DNA from: Adiantum capillus-veneris
Taxonomy: Eukaryota; Streptophyta; Polypodiopsida; Polypodiales; Pteridaceae
Reading direction: 5' to 3'
Length of the DNA stretch: 62,000 nt
NCBI GenBank assembly: GCA_014529385.2
Contig: CM043956.1
Span: 58,723,120-58,785,119, forward strand
Shown piece by piece: positions 13,246 to 26,689 of this stretch (the first letter of the stretch is position 1; the number at the start of each line of letters is the position of its first letter). Under the pieces are notes generated by a model. It was given only the letters and a program-made list of their open reading frames with translations, was not told the origin of the DNA and did no database searches. The translations under genes and the position numbers were made by a program.

Positions 13246-13727
13246 AATACCTTTTCCAAGTTAAAACTTTTGGGGTACCCAACGTAAGCATCCTTATCCT
13301 AAAAAGTCTAGGGAGACACAAGTTTCATATCAGTTTCAAAGGCCACCTACATAGAATTAAAGCACAAAAAGGGACAATTAAGTTGTTCATATTCCCAAAA
13401 GCTATCACATGGCTTCACTTGAAAACCAATCTAGTAACGATGTGGTGAAAGGATGAATGGTCAGGGAATTGGTGGAAGCAGCACCGCTGTTAAACCTTCC
13501 TATAGCATATAACTTCTTGGCCAAAAGGGTAATAAAAATAGAGACAAGTCATGTTATTAAACCAGTCTTAGACTTTTCCATGATTGCTTCTATTGCTTTA
13601 CGAGCCCTTCACATCGGGAAGCAAGGTCTTAGCCCAAAACCTACACGAGTCACTTGTTCAACATGTAGTCTAACATAGTAGGCCTAGTCCACTATCTACC
13701 ACCGGGACCCATCGTCAATTGTCCAAC
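13246..13727. other. Unclassified spacer between satellite blocks
   Basis: Contains a 73-codon ORF (13457-13678) without recognisable features. It has no visible tandem structure. Confidence 0.45.
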
Positions 13728-14640
13728 CAGTTTGTTATTGCATTAGTATTTTACCTTCAGCATTGGCCATTAAAACTAAGTCCACCACTTGTCCAAGCTA
13801 TACTATGGCAACACCCTATCCAATGCCACAACTTGTTTCACCCACCAACCACTTTGTTTTTGCATTAGTAGTTTATCTTAGTCATGGGCCATTAAAACTA
13901 GATCCACCACTTGTCCAAGTTGTACTACTCTAACATAGCACTAATTGTCCAACCATTTTGTTCTTGCATTGATATTTCACTTTCGACATTGGCCATTATA
14001 ATTTGATCCACCACTTGTCCAAGCTATACTTCTAGTAGGCCTCATCCACTTCCACCACTTGTTCTGCTCGCCAACCACTTTGTTTTTGCATTAGTAGTTC
14101 ACCTTAGTCAAGGGGAATTAAAACTAGGTCTGTCACTTGTCCAAGTTGTACTACTCTAAAATAGCACTATGCGCAAATGGGTTCCACCCCGCCAATTGTC
14201 CAACCACTTTGTTCTTGCATTAATATTTCACCTTTGGAATTGGCCATTAAAAGTAGATAGTAAAACTGGTCCACTATCCACCACTTGGTCCACCAACCAA
14301 CTCCTTCTTGCATTTGTAGTTCACCGTTGGCATTGGCCATTAAAACTAGTCCACCACTTGTCCAGGCTATAATCTTAGTAGGCCTCATCCACTTTCCACC
14401 ACTTGTTCTTGCCGTCAACCATTTTGTGTTTGCATTAATATTCACCTTGGTCATTGGCCATTAAAGCTAGGTCCAATACTTGTCCAAGCTATGCTTGAAC
14501 ATAGTAACCCTACTCCACTACCCACCACCAACCACTTTGTTCTTCCATTAGTAGTTCAGCTTCAATAAGGGCTACTTGAGATTGAAAATTGAAATTGGTC
14601 ATTAAAAGTAGGTCCACCACTTGTCCAACCTTGCTTACAT
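13728..14640. repeat. Tandem array with two alternating unit types
   Basis: A block around a TTTGTTYTTGCATTA landmark recurs near 13728, 13850, 13952, 14075, 14202, 14298, 14418 and 14528, at 96-127 bp spacing. The bases after the landmark alternate between an AATATTTCACC-like type and a TAGTAGTTCACC-like type, so the true unit is a dimer of about 225 bp. The units share the box CCACCACTTGTCCAA with the neighbouring 180-bp satellite. Confidence 0.75.
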
Positions 14641-16020
14641 TTTCAGAAGCAATGACTACTTGGACACTAGGAAGCAGGGTCTTGCACTAGTTCACCTTGG
14701 ACAATGAGCTTTAAAACTAGGTCCACCACTTGTCCAACCTATGTCACTAAAATAGGGAGGGGTTCTTGAGCCAATATCCACCACTTCTCAAACCTTGCTT
14801 CCATTGAAAGAATTAAGGCCTACTTGGACATTGAGATGCATGTTCTAAAGTAGTTTAGTGATTACATTAGAACTAGGTCCAACCTACTACCCGTTATCTT
14901 ATGGAGGATTTAGCCCTAGGTGGTTTTAAGGTCCACCACCTCTCTAAGCTAGCTCTATTGAAAGAAGCTATCTCTATTGTTTCAAGGTCAATGTGTGAAT
15001 GGAATGTAGCTACTATGTTTACTACCATGGATAGATTGGGGTAGAGGTCCACCACTTGTCCAACCTACTATCCATTGTGTCATGGAGACTTTAGCACAAG
15101 GTGGTTTGAAGTTCTAAGACCTGTCCAAGCTAGCTTTATTGAAACAAGCTATCTCTATTGTTTCAATGTCAATGTGTGAATGGAGTGTACCTACTATGTT
15201 TACTACCATGGATGGTTTGAAGCAGAGGTCCACCACTTGTCCAACCTACTATCCGCTGTGTGATGGACGCTTTAGCCCAAGATGGTTTGAAGGTCCACCA
15301 CCTGTCCAATCTAGTTGAACTGAAACAAGCTATCTCTATTGTTTCAAGGTCAATGTGTAAATGGAGTGTATCTACTATGTCTATTAACATGGAAGGTTTC
15401 AAGCAGAGGTCCACCACCACTTCTCCAACCTACTATCCATTGTGTTATGGAGTATTTAACCCAAGGTGGTTTATTAAAGGTCCACCACATGTCCAATAGT
15501 GAAAGAATCTATCATTTTTATTTCAAGGTCAGTGAAAGAATGGAGTGGAGCTACTATGTTTACTACCATGGCTGGTTTGGAGCAGAGGTCCACCACTTGT
15601 CCAAACTACTAAACATTGTGTTATGGAGGTTTGGAGCAAAGGTCCACCACTTGTCCAAGCTAGCTCTATTGAAAGAATCTATCTCTATTGTTTCAAGGTC
15701 AATGTGTGAAAGGAGTGTAGCTACTATGTTTACTGCCATGGATGGTTTGGGGCAATGACTACTTGGACACTAGGAAGCAGGGTCATGCACTAGTTCACCT
15801 TGGACATTGAGCTTTAAAACTAGGTCCACCACTTGTCCAAGCTATGCCACTTAAATAGGGAGGGGGTTCTTGAGCCAATATGCATCAATTCTCAAACGTT
15901 GCTTCCATTGAAATAATTAAGGATTACTTGGACATTGAAATGCAAGCTCTATAGTCGTTTAGTGATAACATTAGAGCTAGGTCCACCACTTGTCCAAGCT
16001 ATGTTGTAATATAGTAAGTG
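14641..16020. repeat. Satellite array, unit about 180 bp
   Basis: The CTACTATCC landmark occurs near 14886, 15065, 15246, 15430 and 15606, giving spacings of 176-184 bp. Each unit contains TCCACCACTTGTCCAAC and a TTTACTACCATGG segment. The flanks (14641-14880, 15750-16020) contain rearranged pieces of the same sequence. Short ORFs within are artefacts. Confidence 0.85.
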
Positions 16021-16182
16021 GGTCACCATTTATCCACTTTCATTGGGGCTCCTCAAATCGAAAGTCATTGGACTATTAACATACATAACCCTCATGTCTT
16101 TTATAATGGAAATTATAAAATTTTGCTCAAAGAGAAGAACCTATGAGTATGAATTTGACAACGTATTTTTTTCACACGTAGT

Positions 16183-19100
16183 ATGGACTTCGAATCTGGG
16201 GAGAAAGTACATTTGATTCTTGATAATGAAATTGTTGGTATTGGTTGTGTGTGTAGAACAGATCCAGATTCCACATGTGGTGGTACAAAGATAGGGCAAG
16301 GAAATGTATCTATACTAGTGGAGGAATGTTTTAAGGATGTGATGCTCCCTTTTCCTACAATGGATACTACATCTCTCCAAAGCTCATTATGGAGTGCCAT
16401 TCGATGGCCCAAGATTCTTTTGCAGTCTTCCATGATAAATGACAACCCAATTGACACAAATGAAAGCTACAATGGTGATGAGCAAGGGGATCAACCTGTG
16501 ATCCTCTACTTATAGATGTAATACCTATAACAAGCACAAAGTTCAAAACATTGATACGAGAATCTTAGAGAAATCAAAGGGTACTTTTAAAGGATGACAC
16601 TATGATGCAGATTGTACATGAAGGGACAATCTTATATGTATTTTCAAATGATTATGTTAACTTCCATGTACTTGGTGATGATTTTGTGGGTGTGGGTATT
16701 GAAAGGGAGAATGAAATTAGTGAGAACATGCCTGATGTGGCTAGCATCACTTTGGTAAAGTGGCCCATCAAGCAAACAACCATGTTGGATGGGATGCCAT
16801 TACAACGCTTTGTTCCTATTAATGGGATGCATGCTAGATGTGTAGAATCTGATGTATCCAATGATGATAATGCTAAAAAATATGGTGATGGGAATACCAT
16901 TGCTACACCTTTAAGGAAGCGGCTCTACACTTTTATCAACAGATCTCGGAAAACAAGAGCAGCACCAACTTCTGCTTTTTATCTTGCAACTGAGTCAATT
17001 CAAAGGGTTTCATGTATTGATTGTTGTGGACAAAAATGCTGTCAGTTTGCATATCGGGATATGGTGACAAGGTTACGGCAAGAATTTTGGGGAGAGTCTC
17101 AGAAAGCATGCATTTATTATGTTTATGATGTTCTATCTATATGCTATCAAAAAGATGAAAAGATGTGATACCAATTCAAGATAAATGGCTCTATTGTTTG
17201 TTGTAGATCATGGTATGAGCTACATGGAATACCAAAGACATCATTTCACCGCTACAAGGAAAATTTTGAAAATGGTGTGCACCATTATGTGCATGGTAAC
17301 ACATGCACATTGAGACGAGGACTTCAACATACTAATTTAGCAAGAGCATTGCTAAATGAGTTTGTGGATAAAAACTCTGAGAAGATACCACATAGAAGTA
17401 GAACACTACTAGATGGCTCAAGAGACACTCAATTAGTGATTCCATCAATGTACAAACATGTTGACATTTTAAGTGAAATCAACACGACACTTGACCAAAT
17501 GGGTTATATGAGAAGAAGTTATCTCAGTCTTCTTTTTGTTGGATGTGGAACAAAGAGTATCCACATGTCACTTTAACAAAGACAAGTGAGTTCTCTAAGT
17601 GCAATGTTTGCATTTCAATCAAGGCAAGGCTAGAAGCTAAACCTTCTCTTGATGAGAGATCTCTTCTCTTCAGAGAGAGAGAGAAGTTCACATGGCACAA
17701 CAAAAGAGTTGGAGGAGTGTATATTATGCATGACGCACATATTTAGAAACTCAACCACAAAAGTATGTATGCATAATTCATGAAAAGATGGATCAAAGAA
17801 GACTGTAATTCCTAGATTACGTGTTGTTCCTAAGGGTGTGGACTCCGGATACAATTTGCAAGTGGCATTGATAGGTATGATCACTCATGGACATGGAGAA
17901 GGTCATTACGGTCACTTTGTCTTGAATGGTTTGTGGCCAGTTGATCCAAATCTTACAATTGGCTCAATTGCTAACTGTTTACATAACCTAAAGAGGATAG
18001 ATAAGCATCCTCTTGGTGATCTAGCAACCAACAGACTACCAAGGAGCTCTATCTCATTACTAAATTCTTTGAACTCAAGGGATTCTTTGGACTACCATAA
18101 CTTGAGTGACGGAAAAGAGCCCAATGTGCAAACATTAGAAACTACAGAAGATGCATTGGGGTCATCATTTTGCAAGTTACCGGAGAGCTTGTTACTACAA
18201 TTAGATAATTGTGCAGGGGAGGACAGAAAATGATACTTATTTGCCTTTTTGTCCATGCTTGTTGCAAGGGGCCTTTTTAAAACCATTCAACTAGGATTTT
18301 TTATGGTTGGGCATACACATGAGGACATAGATGCAATGTTCAATAAGTTTTCAAAGAAGTTGAGAGTTACAGAAACTTATACTTTGCCTCATTTGATGGA
18401 TACACTAAGGAATAGCTCATCATCATCTCTAGCTCCATTTATGCTCACAAAGGTCCCTGATTTCAAGCAATATTGTGATGGCTATCTTTGTGATGGACAA
18501 GAAATACTTGTTGGCCATTCCAAACCTCTTCAATTTAGGTTTTTTATGCAAGATGAGACACCCATGATGCAATATAAGTCACATGTAGGTGTGTCAAATT
18601 GGAGTGGAAGTATTCGCCTTTGGAAAACTGACATAGAAGGAAATCCAATCTTACCACATGGAGATCCACCTTTTGTACCAATGGCACAGTATGTCAAGGC
18701 CCATGAAGGAGTGATTTCAGGGTTGAAGAATTATATTAAGTTTTGGCAAAAGTTAGGAAATGGTTCAAGTGTGCCACGATACTATAGGATCGTGATAGAT
18801 TAATGGACTAAGGTAATTGACAAGCTTGGAAGAGCAATCATATCAGAGGGAGTCTTGTACGAACAATTTTGGCCAAAAACGCAAGAATCTCGTCACGAAC
18901 AATGTAGCACAATGAGCTTACAACAAGGAGCCAAAAGATTCCCAGGTTTTGAAGAGCTAAATGATCATTTATGTGGTCCTCAATGAGATAGACCAAGGGA
19001 AGAGTTTGATCCTCTATCTAATGTACATCAAGGTGACTTTGTTATGCTACTTCCGAGTGACATGGATATCTATCCAGTTTGGCTTGCAATGGCTTTATCA

Positions 19101-19360
19101 AACATTGACAATAAGACTACATCACCAAATACAAAAAAGTTTTGATTCAATATTGGGCACCTTGTGCAAGAAAGAGTGGGATGACAGATACTCAAGCTTA
19201 CACTAATTGTTGGAAGGGTTTTTGGGTTGTCAACTATAAGGACCCGCAAGTGTAGGAATCTGTAGATGTGATTGTTTGGTCTTGGAGACCCAACAAAGAA
19301 GGTCCATTTTTAAGGTTTAAGATTCCAAAAAGGCATTCTCTAAAAGCTAAAACTGGCCTT
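16183..19360 (+). pseudogene. DUF7869-type putative transposase gene, degenerate
   Basis: Successive frames on one strand show one decayed gene. The first frame (16183-16515) resembles the N-terminal domain of plant CACTA-like proteins (a GEKVHLIL strand, then TDPDSTCGG). Around 17010-17160 is a Cys-rich CIDCCGQKCC motif. From 17215 a recognition-domain-like block (FHRYKENFENGV) leads to EFSKCNVCISIKAR (about 17590-17630). Next come the KMDQRR segment (about 17780-17800) and a GMITHGHGEGHYGHF block (about 17875-17920). At about 18190-18350 LQLDNCAGE and GHTHEDIDAMF match the most conserved DUF7869 motifs, which include Asp residues of an RNase H-like fold. A BAH-like tail follows (about 19031-19300: DFVMLLPSDMD..YPVWLA, then NCWKGFWVV). 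At least four frame changes or stops break it, and the first expected catalytic Asp appears replaced by His near 17778. Inactive. The family match is from memory of the motifs. Confidence 0.6.
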
Positions 19361-19704
19361 GCTCGTGCACATCATCAACCACACTTGGATCAAAGTTTGG
19401 ACATGGCATCCAATTTGGAGTAGATTATATAGAGCTTCTATTGTTACTATAATGGTTGTAAACAAGACCTTTGATTGTAGTGACCTTTCTTTCTTTTATT
19501 TCATTACTAGTATTATTCAAATTCATGCTTTGTGCATCCTCAAATTTTGGTGTTTATCAACACCACAATTCTTTAAGATTTCACTCTACCCCATCAGCAA
19601 GTATATCAATATTTTTCCCACTTTACATGGAAAATTCCCAAATTACATGAATTTAGCCAATTTGGAGATTCCCATAAAGAGGGATTTTTACCATAATACC
19701 TAAT
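19361..19704. other. Junction between DUF7869 element and Ty3/gypsy fragment A1
   Basis: AT-rich sequence with no supported gene. Homology to the A2 integrase begins abruptly near 19708, so the breakpoint lies about here. No terminal repeat was identified. Confidence 0.5.
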
Positions 19705-20420
19705 ATGGTCTTAACTCATTTCCTCAATGAGGTAATTGAGTATCTGCTTGATGAATTTATGGTCATCCATAGCAAATCAGCTCCCTATCACCCACAAGCA
19801 AACAGACAATCTGAGCATACGAATAAAATTATTAGCTCGGTATTGACTAAAGTGGTTAGTTCAGGAAGGACAGTTTGGGAAATGAATCTCCATGCTACTC
19901 TATGGGCTTACTGAGTTTCATTCAAAACAACTTTAAATGCTACACCCTTTAACCTTGTTTATGGTCTTGATGCCATATTGCCAATAGAATTTGTATTGCC
20001 GACATTAAGGGTAGCTAAGAATCTTGAGTGGGCTAGATATGAATTGTCACAGAGACTTGAAGATTTAGAAAAGCTAGATGAGCAACCGCTAACTACTATA
20101 GCTCACGTCTATGCACAAAAGCAAAAACAAAAACATTTTTTTGATTCCCATCTAATTACAAAATCTTCAAAAAAGGAGACTTAATTTTAGTCTATTCCCT
20201 TAAGCAACACATTCCCAAATTTAAGAAAAAGGGAAATGGACCGTTTATCATTGAAGATGTATCTCCAAGTGGAGCAGTTAAGTTATCCACCCTAGATGGT
20301 GAACCAATGGCTAATTAGATTAGTGGACGTCGTTTAAAGAAGTACAATTTACCACTGACCAATGAACTGCTAGAAAGAATGCATGCAGCTCAGAAGCAAA
20401 GAAAAATTTTCTCAGGAGGA
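19705..20420 (+). pseudogene. Family A copy 1: integrase core end and C-terminal domain
   Basis: The frame includes the end of the integrase core (YHPQANRQSEHTNK, about 19785-19826) and the NATPFNLVYGLDAILPIEF junction typical of Tat-like Ty3/gypsy integrases. A GPFII...SGAVKLSTLDGE C-terminal fold follows (about 20240-20305). Against copy 2 (21560-22245 plus 31282-31790), breaks are TACTGA for TATAGA (19911), TAG for TGG (20317) and one frameshift near 20155. Everything 5' of the core is missing. Confidence 0.75.
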
Positions 20421-20559
20421 AGCTCGGCTTTAGGTACTCAAAAGGAAAGCTACTGTCAAAGAATCAACAAACACCTATTTCCATCAACACTTTGGAAATA
20501 GATGACCAACAATGGGAATTACAGAAAGATGCAGTACAGATGATGAATGGTTAGATGGA

Positions 20560-21490
20560 ATGGACCTTCGCATCAAAGTACAGCTCAACAATCATAGCAC
20601 AAATACATTGGTCGACACAGGAGCTCGAGTAAATGCAGTCAGTTATTCCACATACAAGAAAGCAACAAGTTAGTCATTTACAGCAGGAATAGCGACTATC
20701 AAGGGATGCAACAAGAACCCAACACCAACATTGGGAGTAGTCAACTTGAATGTGATAGCACATGGATGTTCATGTCCTCATCAATTTTTATGCTTACCAG
20801 ATGAACACATGAATGAGACAATGATTCTTGGAATCCTTGGATGCGGACATACAAGGCAGTACCAGATTAGGATACCAATCAACTCAAGCTATCACCTAAA
20901 GGCGGACAACTCATTGTTCCAATTGCACCAAGCAAGGAGGAATGGAAAGGAAGTTACCAACAGAGCAAACCACGAAGCAATCAATCTTCTCCATCCTATT
21001 GACAAGTAAATGCTACAAGTAGCATGCAAGGAGTCGGGAAAATTTGGGTACCAAAAGCACAGCTTAAGGACAAGACGATTCAAATCTAGGTGCCCAAAAC
21101 ATCATCGACAATACCAAAGACGATTCCAAGGTTCAAAACATAGAGACGAGCATCTCTAAACAAGGAAACTAACACAAAATGGATTTGGAAGAAAAAAGAT
21201 CATTTATCTTCTCCAAAAACTGTAAAACTGATCAAGCAACGGAGAGTTAAGTCTCAAAAAACTCAACCACACCATTTTGACCAAGACAAACCAAGATATC
21301 AATGGAAGCTAAAAGCTCGACAACAGTCATTATTGATACCAACAGCTCAAGAAATCAGCATGCCAAAGCATCCTGAGAGTACAATCAAGCAAAGGGCACA
21401 CAAGCTACAAGATTTTGTCTTTGGCAGACATCATCAGAAAACCTCGACATCAGAAACGCTTGACTTAATTACTCAAGACTCAACTCTTAA
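20560..21490 (+). pseudogene. Family A copy 1: aspartic-protease-like domain 3' of integrase
   Basis: A retropepsin-like domain follows the integrase with no LTR between. The active-site motif VDTGA is at 20611-20625 and the ILG motif near 20824-20832; a W-M-R-T-Y segment follows in the next frame, so there is a one-base slip. A basic tail contains WVPK-type repeats. A TAG at about 20671 replaces CAG of copy 2. The frame then ends near 21490, where it is fused to the zinc-binding start of the copy 2 integrase. Known Ty3/gypsy elements carry protease upstream of RT, so the location is unusual. Confidence 0.6.
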
Positions 21491-21510
21491 ACAAGTTTGG
21501 AAAGTTATGC

Positions 21511-22245
21511 TTGGGTTTAGGCTTCTTTTTCCCTCTCTTGCGTCTCTTTTCAAATGAAGATGAATATATACCCACTCTAGGACAAACACATGCTGGATTA
21601 GCTGGAGGTCACTTTTCTAGTGAAACCACCGCTAAAGAAATTTTAATGGCAGACATATGGTGGCCAACACATTTTGCAGATGCCAAAGAATATGTTCGAA
21701 GGTTTGATTCATGCTAACGAGCAAAAATGCCAATTAGGGTAGATAGAGAGCCTTTAAGACCAATGATGGGGGCTAGAGATTTTGTAAACTGGGGTATAGA
21801 TTTTGTCGGACCAATACAATCACCTACTTATAGAACTCAAGCTCAATATATCATTGTAGCTAAGGAATATTTGACCAAGTGGACAGAGGATAAGGAAACC
21901 AGAAAGAATGATGCTAGAACCACAACTGCATTCTTGTATGAGAATGTATCCACAAGATATGCACTACCAATAGAAATTGTCAGTGAGAGGGGAACTCATT
22001 TCCTTAATGAGGTAATTGAGTATCTTCTGAATGAATTTATGGTCATCCATAAAAAATCGGCACCATATCATCCACAAGCAAATGGGCAAGCTAAGCACAT
22101 GAATAAAATTCTTAGATTGGTATTGACTAAAGTGGTTAGTTTAAGACGAACTGATTGGGAAATGAATCTACATGCCGCTCTATGGGCTTATAGAGTTTCA
22201 TTCAAGGTAGCTTTAAATGCTACACCCTTTAATCTTGTTTATGAT
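21511..22245 (+). pseudogene. Family A copy 2: integrase zinc finger and catalytic core
   Basis: Contains an H...H...C zinc-binding region (HAGLAGGHFSSETTAKEIL, then YVRRFDSC; about 21590-21716), a WGID first catalytic Asp (about 21790), and the SERGTHFLNEVIEYL block, where the second Asp region reads SERG instead of SDRG (about 21982). YHPQANGQ follows. TAA at 21717 replaces CAA. Chromovirus B interrupts the frame at 22245, right after NATPFNLVY, and the reading resumes at 31282. RT and RNase H are absent upstream. Confidence 0.8.
22241..22245. other. Left target-site duplication of element B (ATGAT)
   Basis: It pairs with ATGGT at 31277-31281 with one mismatch. Removing B restores the coding order FNLVYG-LDAILPIEF of family A. 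Confidence 0.7.
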
Positions 22246-23965
<1,720 letters not shown>

Positions 23966-23966
23966 T

Positions 23967-23978
23967 TGGTATTAGAGC
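23967..23978 (+). promoter_or_regulatory. Primer-binding site of element B, initiator-Met tRNA type
   Basis: TGGTATTAGAGC begins one base after the 5' LTR. It matches the canonical plant iMet PBS TGGTATCAGAGC except for one C-to-T change. Confidence 0.85.
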
Positions 23979-24380
23979 ACAAGGTTTCTCTTTTCTTGCT
24001 CAAGAAGGGAGGTCCTCAAGCTAGCTATAAATGATTGGTATTATTAATTGCAATTGAGTAAGTAGAATAGGGATTTTTCAGCCTTGCAATGCGCCTGCTT
24101 CGTGCAGATAACAGGGCATCACCGTCGATAGCTATGGTCTTAAAAATGGAGTTCTACGGGGCTTGCCTATGGCTTAACCACTATTGAGCTATTAGAAGCT
24201 TGACAGGAGCCGGTACTGTTTTGGTGTTGAAAGACCCTCTCTTCTATTCCTTGCAATTAATAATATTCGAGCCACATGTATAGGAGCTTGAGTGCTTTTC
24301 TAAAGGGGTTAAGAGAAGCAACAACTAGGGCTTGAAGTTCCAAAGTAAACCTTAAAGCATTACACCTAAAAATTGTTAGA

Positions 24381-25978
24381 ATGGCTGACAATAGTAAACA
24401 GAGTGAAATTAATGTTGATAGCTTTGATTTTGCTAATGAGCAGGCTACTAATGATGACCCTATGCTTGTTAACTACCTTTTTCTAGGCTTCAACAAGCCA
24501 TGGGAAATTCATCCCTCCAAAGTGAAGTGAAACGGTAGCTTCGTGCTCATGGGATTCTCCAAATTCCCCACCATGAAGAGAGAATACCTAGGAAGTCTCC
24601 TTGTGAGACTTCCAAAAGAGGCCTCTCTCCGATTTGGGAAGAAGAAGAGGATCCGTACGAAGGGCTCAAAAATATACTACTTGACAATGCATCTCCTTCC
24701 CAAAGGAGAATTCAAGAGCCCCCACCAAAAGAGTGAGAAATAAGTGAGTCTCCTGCCACCTCAGTGGAGATGGCTCCACGAAGACGACGGGCAAAACGCT
24801 CTCCATCACCTCCAAAACGAAGAATAACATCGCACACTTCTCCACACCATAATTCAAAGAGGGGTGACAGAAAACAAGAGAAGAGAAAGGCGAGAAAGAG
24901 GTCACCCTCTTCTCCATCTTCTTGATCCTCTTCCTCTTATGAAGAAAGTGATGGTGCAGACAAGGAGGAACAAGGCAAGAAAAAGGTGAGAAAGAGGTCA
25001 CCCTCTTCTCCATCTTCCTCAAATTCTTCATCTTCTGAAGAAAGCGATGGTGCAACTTTTGAACCACCAAAAAAAGAGGCCATAGGAAATTCTATGCCGC
25101 GTGGAAGAGGTTGTCCAAGCTCAACAAGTTCAAAGAGGGAGGAAAGAACATCTTTTTCCTTACCTATGATGGAACCTTTGGTGCTACAAAGAAATTCTTG
25201 GCTTTCATCCAACAATTTGATGCGTCGTTTGGAGATAAGGGTTTCACGGAGTCCTCTTAGCTACACCATGTAGCTATGCATTTTCAAAAGTCTGCTAGGC
25301 AATGGTGGTCTAGTCTACGGGAAAACGGTGAAGCTCCACGAACATGAAAATATTTAAGAGCTTCCATCATGAAGCAGTTTTTGGCTACCAATGCCAAAGA
25401 CAAAGTACTCACCAAAGCTTGAAGCTCTCTCCTTACAAATCTATTCATAAATATGTAGACAAGTTTTGGGACTTACATCTTAAAGCCATTGTCTTCAAAA
25501 AGATGGATTTTGGAGAGAAAAAACAACAATTTTGTGCGGGCTTAATTGAAGGTATGGTGGAGTATGTCAACTCTCAAAGCCACGCACCACATCTACGATC
25601 ATACACCATACCATGGTGGCTTCACGAATCAATTTCCAAACAGGGGCTAAGAGAAATCTTAAGCCCACAGAGAACAGGGATTGTAACAATGAGCCTAAGG
25701 GGAAGGACAATGTCCAAAAGTCTCCTAAAGGCAATGCCAACAACAACAAAGCTAAGGAGAAGGGAGTTTATAAAGGAAAAAATAAACTCTCTTCTGAAGA
25801 GCTTGAGCATTATTGTAAAGATAATTGTTCTTTCAAATGCGGCGAGCAAGGCATGCGTATTGTGCTTGCCCCCAAAAGAACACCCTCCATGAGCCTTCTA
25901 GAGCTACCTTGGTCGAAATACAAGAAGAGGAAGCTCACGACAAAGGATCTCCTCTATGCCATGCTTGGTGAAAGGTAA
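24381..25978 (+). pseudogene. Chromovirus B gag, degenerate
   Basis: An ATG at 24381 opens a 49-codon frame, after which the coding signal shifts frame. An Arg/Ser-rich segment with a 96-bp tandem duplication (about 24896-25085, repeated KRSPSSPSSS and EESDGA) is followed by capsid-like sequence: a DGTFGATKKFLAFIQQF helix (about 25168-25220), QWWSSLRENG (about 25303-25332) and, in another frame, YVDKFWDLHLKA (about 25455-25490). The region expected to hold the CCHC knuckle (KCGEQGM, about 25835-25855) has lost its later Cys and His. There are several stops and at least three frame changes. Confidence 0.75.
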
Positions 25979-26688
25979 GAGAACATGATGCTTTTATTAT
26001 CTTTGACCCTGGTTCTACTCACAATTTCATATCCATAGAGTTGGCCACCAAGCTAGGCATCCAAGCCTATGAGATGGGAGATGTCCTACCTGTCGATGGT
26101 GCTTTCAAGGGGCAAGAAACTTCAGTCACTCCCTTAATCAAGAAATTGAGGCATCCAAGCCTATGAGATGGGAGATGTCCTACCTGTCGATGGTGCTTTC
26201 AAGGGGCAAGAAACTTCAGTCACTCCCTTAATCAGGAAATTGGCATCCAAGCTAGGCATCCAAGCCTATGAGAGTTGGCATCCAAGCTAGGCATCCAAGC
26301 CTATGAGATGGGAGATGTCCTACCTGTCGATGGTGCTTTCAAGGGGCAAGAAACTTCAGTCACTCCCTTAATCAGGAAATTGAGGCTCTATGTGCAAAGC
26401 TATGTGGACAAAGAGGACTTCTTTATCTCTCCTCTCAAGCATGAGGATGTATTCCTAGGGACACCATGGTTTGATCGCATGGCTGCCAATGTTAAATTCC
26501 CTGAAAGGAAAATATACTTTAAGTTCAGGGAAAAAGATATGTACATAGATGCCAAAGAGTTGGGTAACACCATACCCATTGTACATACGCAAGCTTTCAA
26601 TAAGTCAATAAAGAGCTCTATTTCTGTGTACATGATTTTTGTTAAAGATTCTCAAAGTGAACCTAATGCTTTAGCAAAAGAAATATAA
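25979..26688 (+). pseudogene. Chromovirus B protease domain with internal triplication
   Basis: The active-site region reads DPGSTHNFIS near 26008-26037, where the usual form is D-S/T-G-S. Immediately downstream a segment of about 93 bp (from AGGCATCCAAGCC to CTCCCTTAATCA) occurs three times, at about 26056, 26151 and 26291. The last copy leads into an open frame (26275-26688) containing FLGTPWFDRM, the C-terminal protease motif. The triplication would destroy the fold of any full-length product. Confidence 0.75.
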
Positions 26689-26689
26689 A

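Noticed and set aside
14167-15758. ORFs such as 14167-14454 (minus) and 15339-15758 (plus)
   Set aside because: They lie wholly inside satellite units and repeat their pattern, so they are chance frames.
12956-16020. CRISPR-like array
   Set aside because: Units are 100-180 bp, diverged and without short unique spacers. They are satellites in a plant-type genome.
24666-25070. Minus-strand ORFs 24666-25070 and 24937-25215
   Set aside because: They are antisense shadows of the Arg/Ser-rich gag segment of element B.
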